Source: Paractinoplanes lichenicola
GTDB taxonomy: Bacteria > Actinomycetota > Actinomycetes > Mycobacteriales > Micromonosporaceae
Length of the DNA stretch: 64,000 bases
Direction: 5' to 3'
NCBI RefSeq assembly: GCF_016785085.1
Contig: NZ_JAENHO010000002.1
Location: 62,001-126,000 of the forward strand
Below the pieces are notes generated by a model. The model saw nothing but the letters and a program-made list of their open reading frames with translations. It was not told the DNA's origin and did not search any database. Of this stretch, positions 40,333 through 50,536 are shown one piece after another; positions within the stretch are counted from its first letter, which is position 1; the number at the start of each line of letters is the position of its first letter. A program made the translations under genes and the position numbers.

Positions 40333-42096
40333 ATGACCGCCCTGGACTGGGTGCTGGTGGTGGCGATCGTCGTCCTGGCGACCTCGGTGGTGGCCGGCAT
40401 GGTGCTCGGCGCCCGTGCGCTGCGCCAGCTGCACAAGGTCCGGGCGGACGACCACGGGCAGGGCCAGGCGGTCGACGACGCGCTGGCCAAGGTCGAGGAC
40501 GCGAACGCCAAGGTCGAGGACGCCAACGCCAAGGTCGACGACGCGAACGCCAAGGCCGCTTCCGTCAAGGCCGAGGCCGCCGCGGCCAAGGCCGAGGCCG
40601 GGGCCGCCCGCGCCGAGGCCCGCCGGGTTCTCGAGGCCGCACACAGCGAGGCCGACACGATCCTCGAGCACGCCCACCGCCAGGCCGAGGCCGACGCCGA
40701 GCAGGTTCGCACGGCCGCCCGCCGCCAGGGTGAGCGGGAGGTCGCGCTGCTCAACACGACCGCCAAGGAGCAGGCGGCCGAGGTCGAGCGGCGCACCGCC
40801 CGCATCGACGAGCGCGAGCGCCTGCACGCCGACGAGGTCGAGCGCCTGGTCGAGCGGGAGCGCCGCCTCGCCACCATGGATGCCGATCTTGTCAGCCGCG
40901 AGGCCGCCCTGGCCGATCGCGAGGCCGCCCTGGCCGGCGTCGAGGAGTCGAAGCGCCGCGAACTGGAGCGGATCGCCGGCCTGACCGCCGAGGTGGCCCG
41001 CACCGAGCTCGTCGAGGGCATCGAGGCGCAGGCCAAGCGCGAGGCCGCGATCCTGGTGCGCGACATCGAGAGCGAGGCCAAGAACACGGCCGACACCCGG
41101 GCCCGGCACATCGTGGTCGACGCCATCCAGCGGATCGCCAGCGAGCAGACCTCGGAGAGCGTGGTCAGCGTGCTGCATCTGCCGAGCGACGAGATGAAGG
41201 GCCGGATCATCGGGCGCGAGGGCCGCAACATCCGCGCGTTCGAGTCGGTCACCGGCGTCAATCTGATCATCGACGACACCCCCGAGGCGGTGCTGCTCTC
41301 CTGCTTCGACCCCGTACGCCGGGAGGTCGGTCGCCTCACCCTCGAGAAGCTGGTGCTGGACGGGCGGATCCACCCGCACCGCATCGAGGAGGTCTACGAC
41401 AGCGCCAAGAACGAGGTCGACGTCCTCTGCGACCGGGCCGCCGAGGAGGCGCTGGTCGACGTCGGCATCACCAACCTGCACCCCGAGCTGTCCAAGCTGC
41501 TGGGCCGCCTGCGGTATCGCACCAGCTACGGTCAGAACGTGCTCAAGCACCTCGTCGAGACCGCCCACATCGCCGGCATCATGGCCGCCGAGCTGGGCCT
41601 GGACGTGCCGACGATGAAGCGGGCGGCGTTCCTGCACGACATCGGCAAGGCGCTCACCCACGAGGTCGAGGGCAGCCACGCGCTGATCGGCGCCGACCTG
41701 GCCCGCAAGTACGGCGAGTCCGAGGACGTGGTGCACGCGATCGAGGCGCATCACAACGAGGTGCAGCCCCAGACCATCGAGGCCGTGCTGACCCAGGCCG
41801 CGGATGCCTGCTCGGGCGGCCGGCCGGGGGCCCGGCGGGAGAGCCTCGAGGCGTACGTGAAGCGGCTCGAGCGCATCGAGGAGATCGCCGCGAGCAAGAC
41901 CGGCGTCGAGAAGGTGTTCGCGATGCAGGCCGGGCGCGAGATCAGGGTGATGGTGCGCCCGGACGACATCGACGACATCGGCGCCGCGGTGCTGGCCCGC
42001 GACGTGGCGAAGCAGATCGAGGAGGAGCTGACCTACCCGGGGCAGATCCGGGTCACGGTCGTCCGGGAATCACGAGTCACCGAGCTCGCTCGTTAG
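40333..42096 (+). CDS. rny: Ribonuclease Y
   Basis: A 587-residue membrane-anchored endoribonuclease that starts mRNA decay. Order: N-terminal helix (residues ~5-27, VLVVAIVVLATSVVAGMVLG); a long Ala/Glu/Arg coiled coil to about residue 260 with ANAKVEDANAKVDDANAK repeats; a KH domain (MKGRIIGREGRNIRAFE); and an HD domain with the metal site HDIGKA. Actinobacteria usually rely on RNase E/J, but rny in this neighbourhood is known in several actinomycete families. The ATG at 40333 begins just before the membrane helix. Its end overlaps the DinB-like gene by 27 bp. Confidence 0.94.
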   Translation: MTALDWVLVVAIVVLATSVVAGMVLGARALRQLHKVRADDHGQGQAVDDALAKVEDANAKVEDANAKVDDANAKAASVKAEAAAAKAEAGAARAEARRVLEAAHSEADTILEHAHRQAEADAEQVRTAARRQGEREVALLNTTAKEQAAEVERRTARIDERERLHADEVERLVERERRLATMDADLVSREAALADREAALAGVEESKRRELERIAGLTAEVARTELVEGIEAQAKREAAILVRDIESEAKNTADTRARHIVVDAIQRIASEQTSESVVSVLHLPSDEMKGRIIGREGRNIRAFESVTGVNLIIDDTPEAVLLSCFDPVRREVGRLTLEKLVLDGRIHPHRIEEVYDSAKNEVDVLCDRAAEEALVDVGITNLHPELSKLLGRLRYRTSYGQNVLKHLVETAHIAGIMAAELGLDVPTMKRAAFLHDIGKALTHEVEGSHALIGADLARKYGESEDVVHAIEAHHNEVQPQTIEAVLTQAADACSGGRPGARRESLEAYVKRLERIEEIAASKTGVEKVFAMQAGREIRVMVRPDDIDDIGAAVLARDVAKQIEEELTYPGQIRVTVVRESRVTELAR

Positions 42097-42570
42097 CCCC
42101 AGCTGCTCACGCAGGATGTCGGCGTGGCCGCAGTGCTGGGCCAGCTCGCGCAGCAGGTGCAGGTAGACCCAGCGCAGCGGAAGCGGCCCGCGCCGATTGC
42201 CGGTGAGAAGATCGTCCAGCCCCAGCCCGGCCACGGTTTGCCGCGACGACGAGCAGGCCGCCACATAAGCCGATCGCACACTGGCAATTGTGTCCGAATC
42301 ATCCAGGATGAATGACTCATCCGGATCGTCGGGAATGCCGATGTCGGCGCGCGACCGCCCGGTCACGGCCTCGTCGAACCACACCTTCTCGACGAAGGTC
42401 GCGTGCTTGACCAGGCCCAGCAGGGTGGTGCGGGACGGCACGAGCGACCGCCGCACCTGCTCCTCGGTCAGATCGTCGAGGCAGTCGTGCAGGGCCCGGC
42501 GGTGCTCGTCGAGGAAGGCCTCGAACTGGGCTCGCAACGGCTGGTGGAGGACGTCGTCCGTGGAGATCAT
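42070..42570 (-). CDS. DinB-family (DUF664) putative metalloprotein
   Basis: A 166-residue four-helix-bundle protein of the DinB/DUF664 type. Candidate metal ligands are His in LLGLVKHATFVEKVWF and the pair in ELAQHCGHADILREQL. Such proteins are related to thiol-dependent S-transferases that use bacillithiol or mycothiol; actinomycetes use mycothiol, but the substrate here is unknown. The ATG at 42570 gives the typical LRAQFEAFLDEHRRAL start. It overlaps rny tail-to-tail and is followed on the same strand, 56 bp upstream in sequence terms, by gluD. Confidence 0.85.
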   Translation of the reverse strand: MISTDDVLHQPLRAQFEAFLDEHRRALHDCLDDLTEEQVRRSLVPSRTTLLGLVKHATFVEKVWFDEAVTGRSRADIGIPDDPDESFILDDSDTIASVRSAYVAACSSSRQTVAGLGLDDLLTGNRRGPLPLRWVYLHLLRELAQHCGHADILREQLGLTSELGDS

Positions 42571-42626
42571 GACGTCAGCCTGTCAAGCGTGGCGGCCCCG
42601 GGGCAAACCGGGACCACCACGCGGAC

Positions 42627-43511
42627 TCAGGCGACGCCTCCGCCGAGGCCCGGCTCGGCCGTCACCTGCTGGGTCGCGGCCCCCGGGGATCGCGGGGCCC
42701 GGCCCTTGCGGCGGGTGCGCCGGCTGAGCCAGCCCGCGAAGGAGGTGAGGATCGAGTTGACGATGATGTAGATGATCGCGGCCACGATCGCGGCCTGCAG
42801 CACGTTGCCGTAGTTGGCCGACAGGTTGTTGACGCCGAGCTGGATGAGCTCGCTGTACGAGATGATGTAGCCCAGCGCGGTGTCCTTCACCAGCACGACG
42901 AGCTGGCTGACGATCACCGGGAGCATCGCGCGGGCCGCCTGCGGGATCAGGATCTCGCTCATCACCTGGCTCTTGCGCATGCCGATCGCGTATGCGGCCT
43001 CGCTCTGCCCCCGCGGCACCGAGTGGACGCCGGCCCGGAACGCCTCGGCCAGCACCGACCCGTTGTAGAGGGTCAGGCCGATGACCACGGCCCAGAAGAT
43101 CGACATCGGCTGCTCGGTGAGGAACGGCACCCCGAAGAAGATGAAGAACATCATCAGCAGCAGGGGCACGGCCCGGAAGAACTCGACGACCGCGCCCGCG
43201 GGCCACCGCACCCACCAGTGGTCGGAGAGCCGTCCCACGGCGAAGATGATGCCGAACGCCAGCGACAGCACCATCGCCACCGCGGCCGCCTTCAGCGTGT
43301 TGAGCAGGCCCGGGAGGATGTAGTCGGTCCAGGTGCTGCTCTCCGTGAAGGGCTTCCAGAGCACGGAGTCCCACTGGCCCTTGGCGTCGAAGCGCGAATA
43401 GACCCAGTAGAGCAGCCCCAGCAGGGCGATGCCGAAGACGATCGTCAGGACGAGGTTGCGCGCCTTGGCCTTGGGCCCCGGGTGGTCGTAAAGAACCGCA
43501 TCCGTGCTCAT
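42627..43511 (-). CDS. gluD: Glutamate ABC transporter permease GluD
   Basis: A 294-residue His/Glu/Gln/Arg/opine-family permease. The EAA loop EAAYAIGMRKSQVMSEILIPQAAR contacts the ATPase, and about five helices surround it, including LNTLKAAAVAMVLSLAFGIIF. The N-terminus (~25 residues before the first helix) and a Pro/Arg-rich C-terminal tail are cytoplasmic. Its start overlaps the gluC stop by four bases (ATGA). The order gluA-gluB-gluC-gluD on the minus strand matches the Corynebacterium glutamate uptake operon, which supports the substrate assignment. Confidence 0.92.
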   Translation of the reverse strand: MSTDAVLYDHPGPKAKARNLVLTIVFGIALLGLLYWVYSRFDAKGQWDSVLWKPFTESSTWTDYILPGLLNTLKAAAVAMVLSLAFGIIFAVGRLSDHWWVRWPAGAVVEFFRAVPLLLMMFFIFFGVPFLTEQPMSIFWAVVIGLTLYNGSVLAEAFRAGVHSVPRGQSEAAYAIGMRKSQVMSEILIPQAARAMLPVIVSQLVVLVKDTALGYIISYSELIQLGVNNLSANYGNVLQAAIVAAIIYIIVNSILTSFAGWLSRRTRRKGRAPRSPGAATQQVTAEPGLGGGVA

Positions 43512-44182
43512 CGCTTTACCGCCAGACGATTCGCCAGCCAGCCGAACGCGTAGCCGGTGGGGATGAGGACGATGGCGAACGTGCCCGCGAAGACCAGGAA
43601 GATCGGGATGACGTTGTCGCCGTTCTCGTTGATCAGCTGCTTCATCGCGCTCGACGACTCCATCAGGCCGATCGTGCCGACGATGGTCGTGTTCTTGCAG
43701 AGGGCGATGAGGATGCTGCCCAGCGGCGCGATGACCGCCCGGCCGGCCTGCGGCAGGATGACGATCGTCAGGGTCTGCAGGAACGTCATGCCGATCGCCC
43801 GGGCCGCCTCGGCCTGGCCCGGCGGCACCGTGTTGATACCGGAGCGGATGGCCTCGCAGACGAACGCCGCGGTGTAGACCGCCACGCCGATCACGCCGAG
43901 CCAGAAGTTGTTGAGGTCGATGTCGTCGGCGAGCGAGAGGCCCAGCGTCGAGAAGAGACCGAAGTAGCAGAAGAAGATGATCAGCGTGAGGGGGGTGTTC
44001 CGGAAGATGTTGACCCAGGCGGTGCCGAAGCCACGCAGCACCGGAACCGGCGAGACCCGCATCGCGGCGAGCAGCACACCCAGCACCAGAGCGCCGGCGC
44101 CGCCGGCCACGGTGAGCTTCAGGATCCAGAGGAACCCGGTGATGTACACGTCCCGGTTCAGCGGGTCGGAGAAGACGTCCAT
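43508..44182 (-). CDS. gluC: Glutamate ABC transporter permease GluC
   Basis: A 224-residue permease of the same family as GluD, with the EAA loop EAARAIGMTFLQTLTIVILPQAGR and about five helices. It pairs with GluD to form the channel. The ATG at 44182 is chosen over a GTG two codons earlier because AAGG lies five bases upstream of it. It is separated from gluB by a perfect hairpin terminator, so expression likely depends on partial read-through. Confidence 0.91.
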   Translation of the reverse strand: MDVFSDPLNRDVYITGFLWILKLTVAGGAGALVLGVLLAAMRVSPVPVLRGFGTAWVNIFRNTPLTLIIFFCYFGLFSTLGLSLADDIDLNNFWLGVIGVAVYTAAFVCEAIRSGINTVPPGQAEAARAIGMTFLQTLTIVILPQAGRAVIAPLGSILIALCKNTTIVGTIGLMESSSAMKQLINENGDNVIPIFLVFAGTFAIVLIPTGYAFGWLANRLAVKR

Positions 44183-44209
44183 CGGCACCTTCGGCTAGTG
44201 AGGTGGAAC

Positions 44210-44243
44210 AAAAGGCGGCGGGGCCGGTCGCCCGGCCCCGCCG
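44210..44243 (-). terminator. Intrinsic terminator between gluB and gluC
   Basis: A perfect 12-bp stem (44216-44227 pairs with 44232-44243) with a four-base loop. On the minus strand CCTTTTGTT follows. Lying inside the glu operon, it should lower gluCD expression relative to the binding protein gene. Confidence 0.8.
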
Positions 44244-44255
44244 ACTAGAAGTGGA

Positions 44256-45113
44256 TCAGCTGCAGTTGGAGAGCGCCGCGGTGTCGAGCTCCGGCGCCGG
44301 GGTGCCGCTCTTGCCCAGGGTGTCGTCCCAGGCCTTCTTGTACGACCCGTCGGTCGCGGCCGCCTTCAGGATGTCGTTGATCTTGTTGCAGCCCGCGGAG
44401 TCGTCCTTCTTGAGGCCGATGCCGTACGGCTCCTCGCTGAACGGCTTGCCGACCACCTTGAACTTGCCGGCGTACTGGTCCTGCGCGGCGTACCCGGCGA
44501 GGATGATGTCGTCGGTGGTGACCGCGTCGACCTGACCGCCGGCCAGCGCCGTCACGCACTTCGAGTACGAGTCGAACTGCTGGAGCTTGGCGTCCTTGTA
44601 GTCGGTCTGGATCCGCTTGGCCGGGGTCGAGCCGCTCACCGAGCAGACCCGCTTGCCGGCCAGCGCCTCGGGGCCGGTGATGGTCGAGGCGGTCGGGACG
44701 AGCAGGTCCTGGCCGGCCTTGTAGTACGGCCCGGCGAAGTTGACGACCTTCTTGCGCTCGTCGTTGATCGTGTACGTCGCCACGACCAGGTCAACCTGGC
44801 CCTGCTGGATGTACGGCTCACGGTTCGAGGAGACCGTGGTCTTCCACTCGATGCCGGAATCCGGAACGCCCAGGCCCTTGGCGATGATCTTGCCGATCTC
44901 GATGTCGAAGCCGGCGTAGGTGCTGCCGGTCTGCAGGCCGAGGCCGGGCTGGTCGGCCTTGACGCCGATGACGAGCTTGCCGCTGGCGGCCTTGCCCTCG
45001 ATGCCCTTGGCGCTGCTGCCGCTGCCGGTGCCCTCGTCGTCCCCGCCGCACGCGGCCACGGCCAGCGCCATGGTGAGCGCTCCGAGCGTGGCGGCCAATC
45101 GGGTGATGCGCAT
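44256..45113 (-). CDS. gluB: Glutamate-binding lipoprotein GluB
   Basis: A 285-residue solute-binding protein (SBP_bac_3 family). The signal peptide ends in lipobox VAAC (residues ~19-22), so it is a lipoprotein on the outer membrane face. Core motifs are LVIGVKADQPGLGLQ, YAGFDIEIGKIIAKGLG, and DLVVATYTINDERKKVVNFAGPYY. It delivers glutamate to GluCD. The ATG at 45113 has GAGGAG upstream. It follows gluA by 37 bp and precedes the internal terminator. Confidence 0.93.
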   Translation of the reverse strand: MRITRLAATLGALTMALAVAACGGDDEGTGSGSSAKGIEGKAASGKLVIGVKADQPGLGLQTGSTYAGFDIEIGKIIAKGLGVPDSGIEWKTTVSSNREPYIQQGQVDLVVATYTINDERKKVVNFAGPYYKAGQDLLVPTASTITGPEALAGKRVCSVSGSTPAKRIQTDYKDAKLQQFDSYSKCVTALAGGQVDAVTTDDIILAGYAAQDQYAGKFKVVGKPFSEEPYGIGLKKDDSAGCNKINDILKAAATDGSYKKAWDDTLGKSGTPAPELDTAALSNCS

Positions 45114-45150
45114 GGTGTCGCTCCTCGAATTCTGTTTCTGTCTTCTGGAC

Positions 45151-45894
<744 letters not shown>

Positions 45895-46026
45895 TGCTGG
45901 ACCACCGTCCCTGTTCTGGCGGATCACCCGGATGGGCACACTCTATGGGGGCTGTTGTATCGGTTCACACCGAGAATGGTCACGGAGCGGTAACACAGGA
46001 AGTGCGAGGCGCGACCTTTGTCCACC

Positions 46027-46470
46027 ATGTTCGGTATGGCTGACATGGATCCGACAGGCGGCCTTTGGAACTGGGCCGCCTCATCGTCCCTATCCGAGGA
46101 GCGGGTCCACAGCGCGCTCGCGGGCGCGCTGGAGCGCTCAGTCGTGCCGCTCGGCCCGGAGCCGGCCGGTGGCGCCATGTTGTGCGACGTCTATCACGTC
46201 GGGGGCGACTTCCCGACGCTGATCGATGTCTACCTGGCCCCGGAGGACCTCGCCGAGGCCACCGCGGCCAGCGCGGTCGCGGTGCGGCTCGAGGTCGAGA
46301 TCATCCTTCCGGACGACACCCTCGACCCGACGAGGTACGTGCTGGCCCGGCCCGACGGCAGCCTCGGGCTGGTGCACGTCGACGAGGTCGAGACCGACGA
46401 CGGCCCGGAGCGGCGCAACGTGCGTTCGTGCGACGGCGGACCCACTGGTTGCGAGCGCCCTGCCGCCTGA
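46027..46470 (+). CDS. Conserved-looking hypothetical protein upstream of miaB
   Basis: About 147 residues, not recognised. It is soluble, acidic and rich in Val/Asp, with [32 protein letters not shown] in the second half and no signal peptide or membrane helix. Codon third positions are strongly GC-biased across the frame, supporting a real gene. The start is uncertain among TTG 46018 and ATGs at 46027, 46036 and 46045; none has a clear ribosome binding site. It lies 30 bp before miaB on the same strand, so it may be co-transcribed. Confidence 0.65.
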   Translation: MFGMADMDPTGGLWNWAASSSLSEERVHSALAGALERSVVPLGPEPAGGAMLCDVYHVGGDFPTLIDVYLAPEDLAEATAASAVAVRLEVEIILPDDTLDPTRYVLARPDGSLGLVHVDEVETDDGPERRNVRSCDGGPTGCERPAA

Positions 46471-46500
46471 ATCGACTACGGCGTACCCTGGTCAATTGCC

Positions 46501-47985
46501 ATGACTACAGAGACTGTGGGCGCCACGCGCACGTACGACGTGCGCACGTACGGCTGCCAGATGAACGTGCACGACAGCGAGCGCATCTCCGGTCTGATGG
46601 AGGACGCGGGCTACGTGCGCGCCGCCGACCCCGAGTCGGCCGACGTCGTGGTGTTCAACACCTGTGCCGTACGGGAAAATGCCGACAACCGCCTCTACGG
46701 CAACCTCGGCCACCTGCGCCCGACCAAGGTCAAGAATCCGGACATGCAGATCGCGGTCGGCGGCTGCCTGGCCCAGAAGGACCGCGGCGACATCGTCAAG
46801 AAGGCGCCCTGGGTCGACGTCGTCTTCGGCACCCACAACATCGGCTCGCTGCCCGCGCTGCTCGAACGCGCCCGGCACAACCAGGAGGCCGAGGTCGAGA
46901 TCCTCGAGTCGCTCGAGGTGTTCCCGTCGACGCTGCCCACCAAGCGCGAATCGACGTACGCGGGCTGGGTCTCGATCTCCGTGGGCTGCAACAACACCTG
47001 CACGTTCTGCATCGTGCCGTCGCTGCGTGGCAAGGAGAAGGACCGCCGCCCCGGCGAAATCCTGGCCGACGTCGAAGCCCTGACGAAAGAGGGCGTCCTC
47101 GAGGTCACGCTGCTCGGGCAGAACGTCAACTCGTACGGGGTGGAGTTCGGCGACCGTCTGGCGTTCGGCAAGCTGCTGCGCTCGACCGGTCAGATCGAGG
47201 GGCTGGAGCGGGTGCGTTTCACCAGCCCCCACCCCAAGGACTTCACCGACGACGTGATCGCCGCGATGGCCGAGACGCCGAACGTCTGCCACTCGCTGCA
47301 CATGCCGCTGCAGTCCGGCTCCGACCGGGTGCTCAAGGCCATGCGCCGCAGCTACCGCCAGGAGAAATACCTCGGCATCATCGACAAGGTGCGGGCCGCG
47401 ATGCCCGACGCCGCGATCACCACCGACATCATCGTCGGCTTCCCCGGCGAGACCGACGAGGATTTCGAGCAGACCCTCGAGGTCGTGCGGCGGGCCCGGT
47501 TCTCCAGCGCCTTCACGTTCCAGTATTCGAAGCGCCCCGGCACCCCCGCCGCGATCATGGAGGAGCAGCTGCCCAAGGCCGTCGTGCAGGAGCGCTACGA
47601 GCGGCTGATCGCGCTGCTCGAGGAGACCACGTGGGCCGAGAACAAGCGGCTCGTCGGCGAGAAGGTCGAGGTGCTCGTCGCGGTCGGCGAGGGGCGCAAG
47701 GACGAGCGTACGGGCCGGATGAGCGGCCGGGCCCGGGACGGCCGGCTGGTGCACTTCGCGACCGGCGGCCTCGCCCCGCGCCCCGGCGACATCGTCGAGA
47801 CCGTGGTGACGTACGCGGCGCCGCACCACCTCAACGCCGACGGCGAGCCGCTCAGCCACCGCCGCACCCGCGCGGGCGACGCCTTCGAGGCCGGCCGCAC
47901 GCCGAAGCTCAAGGGTGTCTCGCTCGGCCTGCCGTCGCTCGGGGTTCCGGCCCCGCTGCCGGCGGCCGAGGGCTGCTCGCTCTGA
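46501..47985 (+). CDS. miaB: tRNA-2-methylthio-N6-dimethylallyladenosine synthase MiaB
   Basis: A 494-residue radical-SAM methylthiotransferase acting on tRNA A37. The N-terminal UPF0004 domain ([38 protein letters not shown]) provides three Cys, and the radical-SAM site is CNNTCTFC followed by [14 protein letters not shown] domain sits near residues 375-440. The C-terminal ~50 residues extend beyond it. It adds a methylthio group after MiaA (51924) prenylates the base. Its 3' end overlaps the LysR gene by 77 bp, the largest overlap in the window. Confidence 0.96.
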   Translation: MTTETVGATRTYDVRTYGCQMNVHDSERISGLMEDAGYVRAADPESADVVVFNTCAVRENADNRLYGNLGHLRPTKVKNPDMQIAVGGCLAQKDRGDIVKKAPWVDVVFGTHNIGSLPALLERARHNQEAEVEILESLEVFPSTLPTKRESTYAGWVSISVGCNNTCTFCIVPSLRGKEKDRRPGEILADVEALTKEGVLEVTLLGQNVNSYGVEFGDRLAFGKLLRSTGQIEGLERVRFTSPHPKDFTDDVIAAMAETPNVCHSLHMPLQSGSDRVLKAMRRSYRQEKYLGIIDKVRAAMPDAAITTDIIVGFPGETDEDFEQTLEVVRRARFSSAFTFQYSKRPGTPAAIMEEQLPKAVVQERYERLIALLEETTWAENKRLVGEKVEVLVAVGEGRKDERTGRMSGRARDGRLVHFATGGLAPRPGDIVETVVTYAAPHHLNADGEPLSHRRTRAGDAFEAGRTPKLKGVSLGLPSLGVPAPLPAAEGCSL

Positions 47986-48832
47986 TCCGCTCCAGCAGCG
48001 CCCTCGTCGCGGGCGGGTCGGGCGCCGCCCCGGCCACCGCGACGAGCACCCGCCGCACCCGTCCGGGCAACCTCACCACCCGTACGCGGTCGTTGCGATG
48101 GGCCGTCAGCGCGAGCGCGGGCAGCGTGGTGACCCCGAGGTTGCGCGCCACCAGCTGCTGCGCCGCCACGTAGTCGTCGGTGGTGAACCGGATGTCGGGC
48201 GTGAACCCCTCGGCCGCGCACGCCCGCAGCAGCTCGTCGCGGCACCGCTCACACCCGCCGATCCAGCGTCGCTCGCGATGGTCGGCGAGCCGGTCACCCG
48301 GCCAGTCCTCGGGTGCGACCAGGTAGGTCTCGTCCTCGAAGAGCTGCTCGGTGCGCAGGCCGGCCACGTCGGGACCGTCGTCATGCGTGAAGATCACCGC
48401 CACGTCCACCTCGCCCCGGCGCAGCAGCCCGATCGCCTCGGGCGGCTCGGCCTCACGGAAGCGCAGGTCGACTCCGGGATGCTCGGCGTCGAAGGCGGCC
48501 GCCGCGGCGGGCACGAAGGTGCCGAGGGCCGAGGGGAAAGCCGCCAGCCGGACGCGTCCCGCCCGCAGCCCCGAGTGCGCGGCCAGCTCCTCCTCGGCCG
48601 CGTCGAGGCGGCCCAGGATCTCCTCGGCCCGATCGGCCAGCAGCCGTCCCGCCTCGGTCAGCCGGATCCCGCGACCCACCCGCTGCACCAGCCGGCTGCC
48701 GGTCTCGGCCTCGAGCCGGGCGAGGTGGTGGCTGACCGAGGGCTGGGCGTAATGCAGCGCCTCGGCGGCGGCGGTGACGCTTTTGTGCCGGGCCACGGCG
48801 ACCAGCACGCGCAGGCGGGTGACGTCGAGCAT
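47909..48832 (-). CDS. LysR-family transcriptional regulator
   Basis: A 307-residue LysR regulator. The helix-turn-helix spans residues ~1-60 ([35 protein letters not shown]), and the substrate-binding domain covers ~90-290. Unusually, it has two Cys close together in [16 protein letters not shown]. It is divergent from a threonine dehydratase-like gene (85-bp gap), a likely target. The ATG at 48832 follows TAGGTT by six bases, so the mRNA is probably leaderless. The last ~25 residues are Pro/Ala/Arg-rich and lie within the overlap with miaB. Confidence 0.9.
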   Translation of the reverse strand: MLDVTRLRVLVAVARHKSVTAAAEALHYAQPSVSHHLARLEAETGSRLVQRVGRGIRLTEAGRLLADRAEEILGRLDAAEEELAAHSGLRAGRVRLAAFPSALGTFVPAAAAAFDAEHPGVDLRFREAEPPEAIGLLRRGEVDVAVIFTHDDGPDVAGLRTEQLFEDETYLVAPEDWPGDRLADHRERRWIGGCERCRDELLRACAAEGFTPDIRFTTDDYVAAQQLVARNLGVTTLPALALTAHRNDRVRVVRLPGRVRRVLVAVAGAAPDPPATRALLERIRASSPRPPAAGPEPRATAGRARHP

Positions 48833-48838
48833 CAGGCC

Positions 48839-48844
48839 AACCTA
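48839..48844 (-). promoter_or_regulatory. -10 box of the LysR-type gene
   Basis: Minus-strand TAGGTT fits TANNNT and lies six bases before the ATG at 48832, with no ribosome binding site. Confidence 0.45.
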
Positions 48845-48917
48845 TCGATCCCGTCTATGAGTTTCCTCGGCAGGTGGCATTGGACCGATCAGTGATGCCG
48901 GGGCGACGATCAAAGGC

Positions 48918-49865
48918 ATGTTCTCGTACGCCGATGTGCGCGCCGCCGTCCCCACAGTCACCCGCCACCTGCCGCCCACCCCGATGTGGTCGTACCCGGT
49001 GCTGAACGCCGCCGTCGGCGCGACCGTGCACGTCAAGCACGAGAACACGCAGCCGGTCGGCGCCTTCAAGGCCCGCGGCGCGCTCAACCTGCTCGCCTCG
49101 ACGCCCGGTCGTGGCATGGTCACCTATTCGACCGGCAATCACGCGCAGTCGATGGCCTGGGCCGGCCACCTCTTCGACACCCCGTGCACGATCGTCATGC
49201 CCGAGGGCGCCAACCCGGCCAAGGTCGCCGCGGTGCGGGCCTGGGGCGCCACGGTCGTCCTGACCGGCGCGCGGCTGGCCGATGCCGAAGCCCACGCCAC
49301 CGAGCTCGCCGCGAAGACCGGTCACCGCCTGGTCAGCCCGGGCGACACCCCGGAGCTGCTGGCCGGCGTGGGCACGCTCTACGAGGAGATCCTGACCGCG
49401 CGCCCGGGCCTGGAAGCGATCGTCGTGCCCGTCGGCAGCGGCACGGGCGCGGCCGCCGCCGCGATCGTCGCCGAGGCGCTGGCGCCGCGCTGCGAGGTGA
49501 TCGCCGTGCAGTCCGCGGCCTCGCCCGCGGCCCACGACTCGTGGCGCTCGGGCACCCCGTGCGTCCGCCCCAACGAGACCCGCGTCGAGGGCCTGGCCAC
49601 CGGCCGCGGCTACGACCTGCCGCAGCAGATCCTGCGCAAGCACCTGACCGACTTCGTGCTGGTCTCCGACGACCGCATCGCCGAGGCCCAACGCCTGCTC
49701 GCCACGACCGCCCACACCCTGGCCGAGGGCGCCGGCGCGGCCGCGTTGGCCGCCCTGCTGGAATTCCCGGACCGCTTCGCCGGCCGCGAGGTGGCCGTCG
49801 TCTGCTCGGGCGGCAACGCTTCGCCGGCCGAGCTGGAAAGGCTAGGTCAGGGCGCCGGCCGCTAG
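48918..49865 (+). CDS. PLP-dependent threonine/serine dehydratase-like enzyme
   Basis: A 315-residue fold-type II PLP enzyme. The PLP lysine is in QPVGAFKARGALN, the phosphate-binding loop is VPVGSGTGAAAAA, and STGNHAQSMAWAG and SGGNAS are typical of threonine/serine dehydratases and serine racemases. It lacks the C-terminal ACT regulatory domain of biosynthetic IlvA, so a catabolic dehydratase or racemase is more likely. The ATG at 48918 is the family start. It is probably controlled by the divergent LysR-type regulator. Its 3' end overlaps the lipoprotein gene by 24 bp. Confidence 0.87.
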   Translation: MFSYADVRAAVPTVTRHLPPTPMWSYPVLNAAVGATVHVKHENTQPVGAFKARGALNLLASTPGRGMVTYSTGNHAQSMAWAGHLFDTPCTIVMPEGANPAKVAAVRAWGATVVLTGARLADAEAHATELAAKTGHRLVSPGDTPELLAGVGTLYEEILTARPGLEAIVVPVGSGTGAAAAAIVAEALAPRCEVIAVQSAASPAAHDSWRSGTPCVRPNETRVEGLATGRGYDLPQQILRKHLTDFVLVSDDRIAEAQRLLATTAHTLAEGAGAAALAALLEFPDRFAGREVAVVCSGGNASPAELERLGQGAGR

Positions 49866-50381
49866 ATCCTCCAGCGCGGTGCTGACCAGATCCTTGTGCC
49901 CGTCGAGCTGCTTCTGCGTGGTGACCGGCGACTGCAGCAGGATCGTGGCCTGGACCTTGGCGTTGCCCGTCCACAGGGTGGCCTCCAGCGCACCCTCGCC
50001 GGACGCGTAGACCTGCGCGGGGCTGGGAAAATACCTCAACCTCGCAAACGGCTCGTCGTTGGCGCGGGCCGCCTCCCGCTGCTCGCGGGCCTCGTCGACG
50101 GCCGCGGCGCGAAGGTCGTCGTTCTTGCCGACCTGCACGTGCGCGATCACCGCGGGCGGCTTCTCGGCCGAACCGTAGGCGCAGGTGAGCGTCGTGACGT
50201 GGGGCAGGTCGGCCGTCTGGGGCGGGCCCGACGGTGCCGCCGCGGCCAGTTCGGGAGCAGTCCAGGCCGGGCACTTCTCGGCCCAGAGCGTCCACACCGT
50301 CTCGCCCGCATCGATCTCCGCGCAGCCGCCGGCCAGCGCCAGCACGGCCACAACCCCGGCCCACCGTACGTTCCCCGCCAT
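49842..50381 (-). CDS. Putative lipoprotein of unknown function
   Basis: A 179-residue protein. The signal sequence ends at LALAGGC (Cys near residue 20), an imperfect lipobox with Gly before Gly-Cys, so lipidation is likely but not certain. Two later Cys (EKCPAW, LTCAYG) could form a disulphide. The mature part shows no recognised domain; its beta-rich pattern (EATLWTGNAKVQATILLQSPV) recalls small sensor or DUF3558-like lipoproteins. The ATG at 50381 has GGAGGAG upstream. It overlaps the dehydratase gene tail-to-tail. Confidence 0.72.
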   Translation of the reverse strand: MAGNVRWAGVVAVLALAGGCAEIDAGETVWTLWAEKCPAWTAPELAAAAPSGPPQTADLPHVTTLTCAYGSAEKPPAVIAHVQVGKNDDLRAAAVDEAREQREAARANDEPFARLRYFPSPAQVYASGEGALEATLWTGNAKVQATILLQSPVTTQKQLDGHKDLVSTALEDLAAGALT

Positions 50382-50536
50382 CGATCTCCTCCGCTCGATC
50401 AGCGGAGAGGATCGCACACGCCGAGCGGGCACGCCGCCCCCTGAGAGCGATGTGTCACGTGCCGGGCGAAGCGGGACCGGAGAACCGGGGGCCCCTCGGA
50501 AGGTTGAGGAGCCGCCGGAACTCGTACGGGATGGGT

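Noticed and set aside
45895..45939. Longer gluA start at GTG 45939
   Set aside because: A TAGAGT -10 box touches this codon, so it would lie upstream of the transcript start, and the added residues are atypical for the family.
48833..48917. LysR T-N11-A operator between the LysR and dehydratase genes
   Set aside because: Several T-N11-A matches exist by chance; none has convincing dyad symmetry.
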